Origin: Bacteroidota bacterium
Lineage (GTDB): Bacteria > Bacteroidota > Bacteroidia > Chitinophagales > Chitinophagaceae
NCBI GenBank assembly: GCA_023391015.1
Contig: JAEWBT010000145.1
Span: 1 to 15,688 of the forward strand
DNA: 15,688 bases
Direction: 5' to 3'
Shown here piece by piece: positions 13,859 through 15,688 of the stretch. The position numbers were made by a program, and so were the translations under genes. Within the stretch, counting starts at the first letter, position 1, and each line of letters begins with the position of its first letter. The notes under the pieces were generated by a model. That model saw only the letters and a program-made list of their open reading frames with translations, was not told where the DNA came from and searched no databases.

Positions 13859-13866
13859 TACCTTCG
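13859..13866 (+). promoter_or_regulatory. Possible -7 box for gpmI, near-leaderless
   Basis: TACCTTCG is one base from TAnnTTTG and ends 5 nt before the ATG at 13872. If it is the promoter the transcript is essentially leaderless. No -33 TTG is seen in the GC-rich stretch before it. Confidence 0.35.
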
Positions 13867-13871
13867 CCCGC

Positions 13872-15395
13872 ATGTCTCGCAAAGCCATTCTCCTCATCAT
13901 GGACGGGTGGGGCCTCGGTGCCATTCCCGCTGCCGATGCCATCGCCAACACCCGCACGCCTTTTGTTTCTTCCCTCTACGGCAAATATGCCCACACCCAG
14001 CTTACCGCCTGCGGTGAGGCCGTTGGGTTGCCCGATGGGCAGATGGGAAACTCCGAAGTCGGGCACCTGAACCTCGGCGCGGGACGCATTGTCTATCAGG
14101 AGTTGCAACGCATCAACGTGGCGATCCGCGAGGGCGAACTGATGCGCAATCCGGTGTTGCAAACGGCGTTTACCCAAGCCGTTACTTCCGGAAAAACCCT
14201 TCATTTTATAGGCCTTGTTTCCGACGGCGGGGTGCATTCTCATATCCATCACTTAGAAGCACTGTTACAAGCGGCAGCGGCCACCGGCGTGCAGGACATG
14301 GCCGTTCATGCTTTTACCGATGGCCGCGATACCGACCCGAAAAGCGGGTTGGGTTTTCTGAAAGCCTTGCAACCAACGTTAAAGGAAACCGGCGCGAAGT
14401 TGGCAACGATTATTGGCCGCTACTGGGCGATGGATCGGGACAACCGCTGGGACCGCGTGCATACGGCCTACGAAGCGTTGGTAAATGGACAAGGAGAATT
14501 TACGGATAACCCGCTGGCAGTCGTTGAAAAGCGTTATGAATGCGGGGAGACGGACGAGTTCTTAAAACCCATTATCGTTACCGACGAAGCCCACAAACCC
14601 GTTGCGCTGATTGAAGACGGCGACGTGGTGATTTGCTTTAATTTCCGGACCGACCGCTGCCGCGAAATCACGCAGGCGCTGTCGCAGAAAGGCATTCCGG
14701 AATACGGCATGAAGCCTTTGCAACTGCACTATGTAACGTTGACAGAATACGACAAAAGTTTCCGGAATGTAGGCGTCGTTTTCCAGTCCGACAACCTCAA
14801 CAACACGCTGGGAGAAGTGCTGCAAAACGCCGGCAAAACGCAAATCCGGATTGCAGAAACCGAGAAATATCCACACGTCACGTTCTTTTTTTCCGGAGGA
14901 CGGGAAATTCCTTTCGACGGCGAAAAGCGCCTTTTGATTCCGTCGCCGAAGGACGTGCCGACTTACGACCTGAAACCGGAGATGAGCGCGCTGGAAATCA
15001 CCGAAGCCATTCTTCCGGAAATTGAGGCCGAAAGCGCCGATTTTATCTGCCTCAACTTCGCCAACGCCGATATGGTGGGCCACACCGGCGTGTGGGGCGC
15101 CGCCATTCGTGCCGCCGAAACGGTGGATGCCTGCGTGGCCCGCATCGTGCCCCTGGCGCTAGAGCATGGCTATGAGGTTTTCCTCACCGCCGACCACGGC
15201 AACTCCGATTTTATGGTGAACCCCGACGGCTCGCCCAACACGGCCCACAGCCTCAATCCGGTACCGTTTTTCCTCATCACTAACGAAGCGATTTCCGGAA
15301 TTAAGGAAGGCAAGCTCGGCGACCTGGCCCCAACCATCCTGAGCCGTATGGGCGTTACGATTCCGGTGGAGATGACGGGTGAGGTGTTGGTGTAA
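13872..15395 (+). CDS. gpmI: Cofactor-independent phosphoglycerate mutase
   Basis: The product is 507 aa, standard for the 2,3-bisphosphoglycerate-independent enzyme, which interconverts 3- and 2-phosphoglycerate in glycolysis and gluconeogenesis. The alkaline-phosphatase-like metal core is complete: D11 (I-M-D-G-W-G), phospho-acceptor S61 (G-N-S-E-V-G-H), D400 and H404 (N-A-D-M-V-G-H), D441 and H442 (T-A-D-H-G-N) and H459. The inserted phosphotransferase domain (about 75-300) carries H122 (S-D-G-G-V-H-S-H), the F-T-D-G-R-D-T motif near 148 and R259-x-D-R. Two Mn ions are expected. The ATG at 13872 starts directly at the conserved strand. The gene holds five TTCCGGAA sites. It is monocistronic as far as visible. 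Confidence 0.98.
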   Translation: MSRKAILLIMDGWGLGAIPAADAIANTRTPFVSSLYGKYAHTQLTACGEAVGLPDGQMGNSEVGHLNLGAGRIVYQELQRINVAIREGELMRNPVLQTAFTQAVTSGKTLHFIGLVSDGGVHSHIHHLEALLQAAAATGVQDMAVHAFTDGRDTDPKSGLGFLKALQPTLKETGAKLATIIGRYWAMDRDNRWDRVHTAYEALVNGQGEFTDNPLAVVEKRYECGETDEFLKPIIVTDEAHKPVALIEDGDVVICFNFRTDRCREITQALSQKGIPEYGMKPLQLHYVTLTEYDKSFRNVGVVFQSDNLNNTLGEVLQNAGKTQIRIAETEKYPHVTFFFSGGREIPFDGEKRLLIPSPKDVPTYDLKPEMSALEITEAILPEIEAESADFICLNFANADMVGHTGVWGAAIRAAETVDACVARIVPLALEHGYEVFLTADHGNSDFMVNPDGSPNTAHSLNPVPFFLITNEAISGIKEGKLGDLAPTILSRMGVTIPVEMTGEVLV

Positions 15396-15442
15396 AAAAG
15401 GCGCAGATTTTTCGCTGGATTTTCCGGAAATGAGGCTGCTTT

Positions 15443-15543
15443 GGGCGTGTCCCTTCGGGCCGGGCTTTCGGCACTCGCTCTGCCCCAACCGCACAAAAGC
15501 CAACGCGGGCAGGAGCTCAAACAAATGCCTCTATCCCTCACGC
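15443..15543 (-). repeat. Dispersed intergenic repeat, copy C (with insertion)
   Basis: On the minus strand it starts GCGTGAGGGATAGAGGC, identical to copies A and B, then has about 50 bp not in copy A, then GCCGAAAGCCCG and ends GGGACACGCCC like copy A. It lies between gpmI and the strong hairpin at 15558, 13 bp from a TTTCCGGAAA. Confidence 0.75.
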
Positions 15544-15557
15544 GGGGAGACGTCAGG

Positions 15558-15600
15558 GCAAAACACCCGTCCCGTTTCACAAACGGGACGGGTGTTTTGC
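15558..15600. terminator. Strong perfect hairpin, probable terminator after gpmI
   Basis: A perfect 20-bp stem (15558-15577 with 15581-15600) has a 3-nt loop, with the GC core CACCCGTCCCG/CGGGACGGGTG flanked by A/T runs (CAAAA before, TTTTG after). It is 163 bp past the gpmI stop, and a TTTCC run follows. It could work in either direction, and the gene to the right is outside the window. Confidence 0.7.
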
Positions 15601-15626
15601 TTTCCGGAAAACCTTTCCGGTTTTCG

Positions 15627-15688
15627 TGCGCTAGGGATGGCAGCGGAAAGCCCTGAGCTTGTCGAAGGGCGCGACCCTTCGACAAGCT
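15627..15688 (+). repeat. Dispersed intergenic repeat, copy D (diverged, cut by window end)
   Basis: GCGCTAGGGATGGCAGC and GCGGAAAGCCC correspond to the first two blocks of copies A-C with several changes. It contains a 14-bp perfect inverted repeat, AGCTTGTCGAAGGG (15656-15669) with CCCTTCGACAAGCT (15675-15688), around a 5-nt loop; the window ends at the last base of the arm. Confidence 0.55.

Larger units (their letters stand above)
979..15609. repeat. Highly iterated palindrome TTCCGGAA, 26 copies across the window
   Basis: First bases of the 8-mer: 979, 2981, 3443, 4094, 5149, 5858, 6347, 6368, 6976, 7950, 8095, 8306, 9562, 9802, 10242, 10361, 10974, 12660, 12973, 14186, 14695, 14760, 15013, 15293, 15422, 15602. 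Fifteen extend to TTTCCGGAAA (979, 3443, 5149, 6347, 6368, 7950, 8095, 9562, 10242, 10361, 10974, 12660, 12973, 15422, 15602). Ten lie between genes. Within genes all three frames are used, giving Ser-Gly (8), Pro-Glu (5) or Phe-Arg (3). The coordinates of this entry give only the outer span. Its role is unknown. Confidence 0.93.

Overview
The window looks like the chromosome of a member of the Bacteroidota, most plausibly a Chitinophagaceae-like bacterium. The support is: a secreted protein with a type IX secretion C-terminal sorting domain; a SusD-style short lipoprotein signal followed by Lys/Asp; promoters close to the Bacteroidota -7 box TAnnTTTG instead of TATAAT; start sites without a clear Shine-Dalgarno; and the long three-domain IspG typical of this phylum. 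Base composition is near 50% GC. No rRNA, tRNA, CRISPR array, phage or insertion sequence was seen.

Layout. Left edge, minus strand: first 19 codons of atpD (ATP synthase beta). Divergent from it is a small lipoprotein (300-869, +), closed by a bidirectional terminator. Next is a minus-strand run read right to left: Asp-box T9SS protein (5006-3801), small membrane coiled-coil protein (3760-3461), NarL-type response regulator (3412-2762) and TPR histidine kinase (2762-993). The last two are translationally coupled, and the four could be one transcript. Further right, still minus strand: a NAPE-PLD-like metallo-hydrolase (6257-5163), an MsbA-type ABC exporter (8275-6512) and prfB (9511-8420). 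The plus strand then carries a transglutaminase-like secreted protein (9735-10919), a MazEF-like toxin-antitoxin pair (11030-11585) behind a 23-bp near-palindromic operator, ispG (11624-13618) and gpmI (13872-15395).

Most of the genes are ordinary core or accessory genes: isoprenoid synthesis, glycolysis, translation termination, export, signalling. The unusual signal lies across and between them. The palindrome TTCCGGAA occurs 26 times in 15.7 kb (about 0.24 expected for a random 8-mer), 15 times as full TTTCCGGAAA. It is found in all three reading frames of genes on both strands and is about 4-5 times denser in the gaps. I could not match it to a described element. A second, dispersed intergenic repeat occurs four times, each time within about 20 bp of a TTCCGGAA. 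A third structure, between ispG and gpmI, is an array of small 3-nt-loop hairpins separated by ATTGGAC, arranged as two convergent halves. These three repeat systems are the best candidates here for something undescribed.
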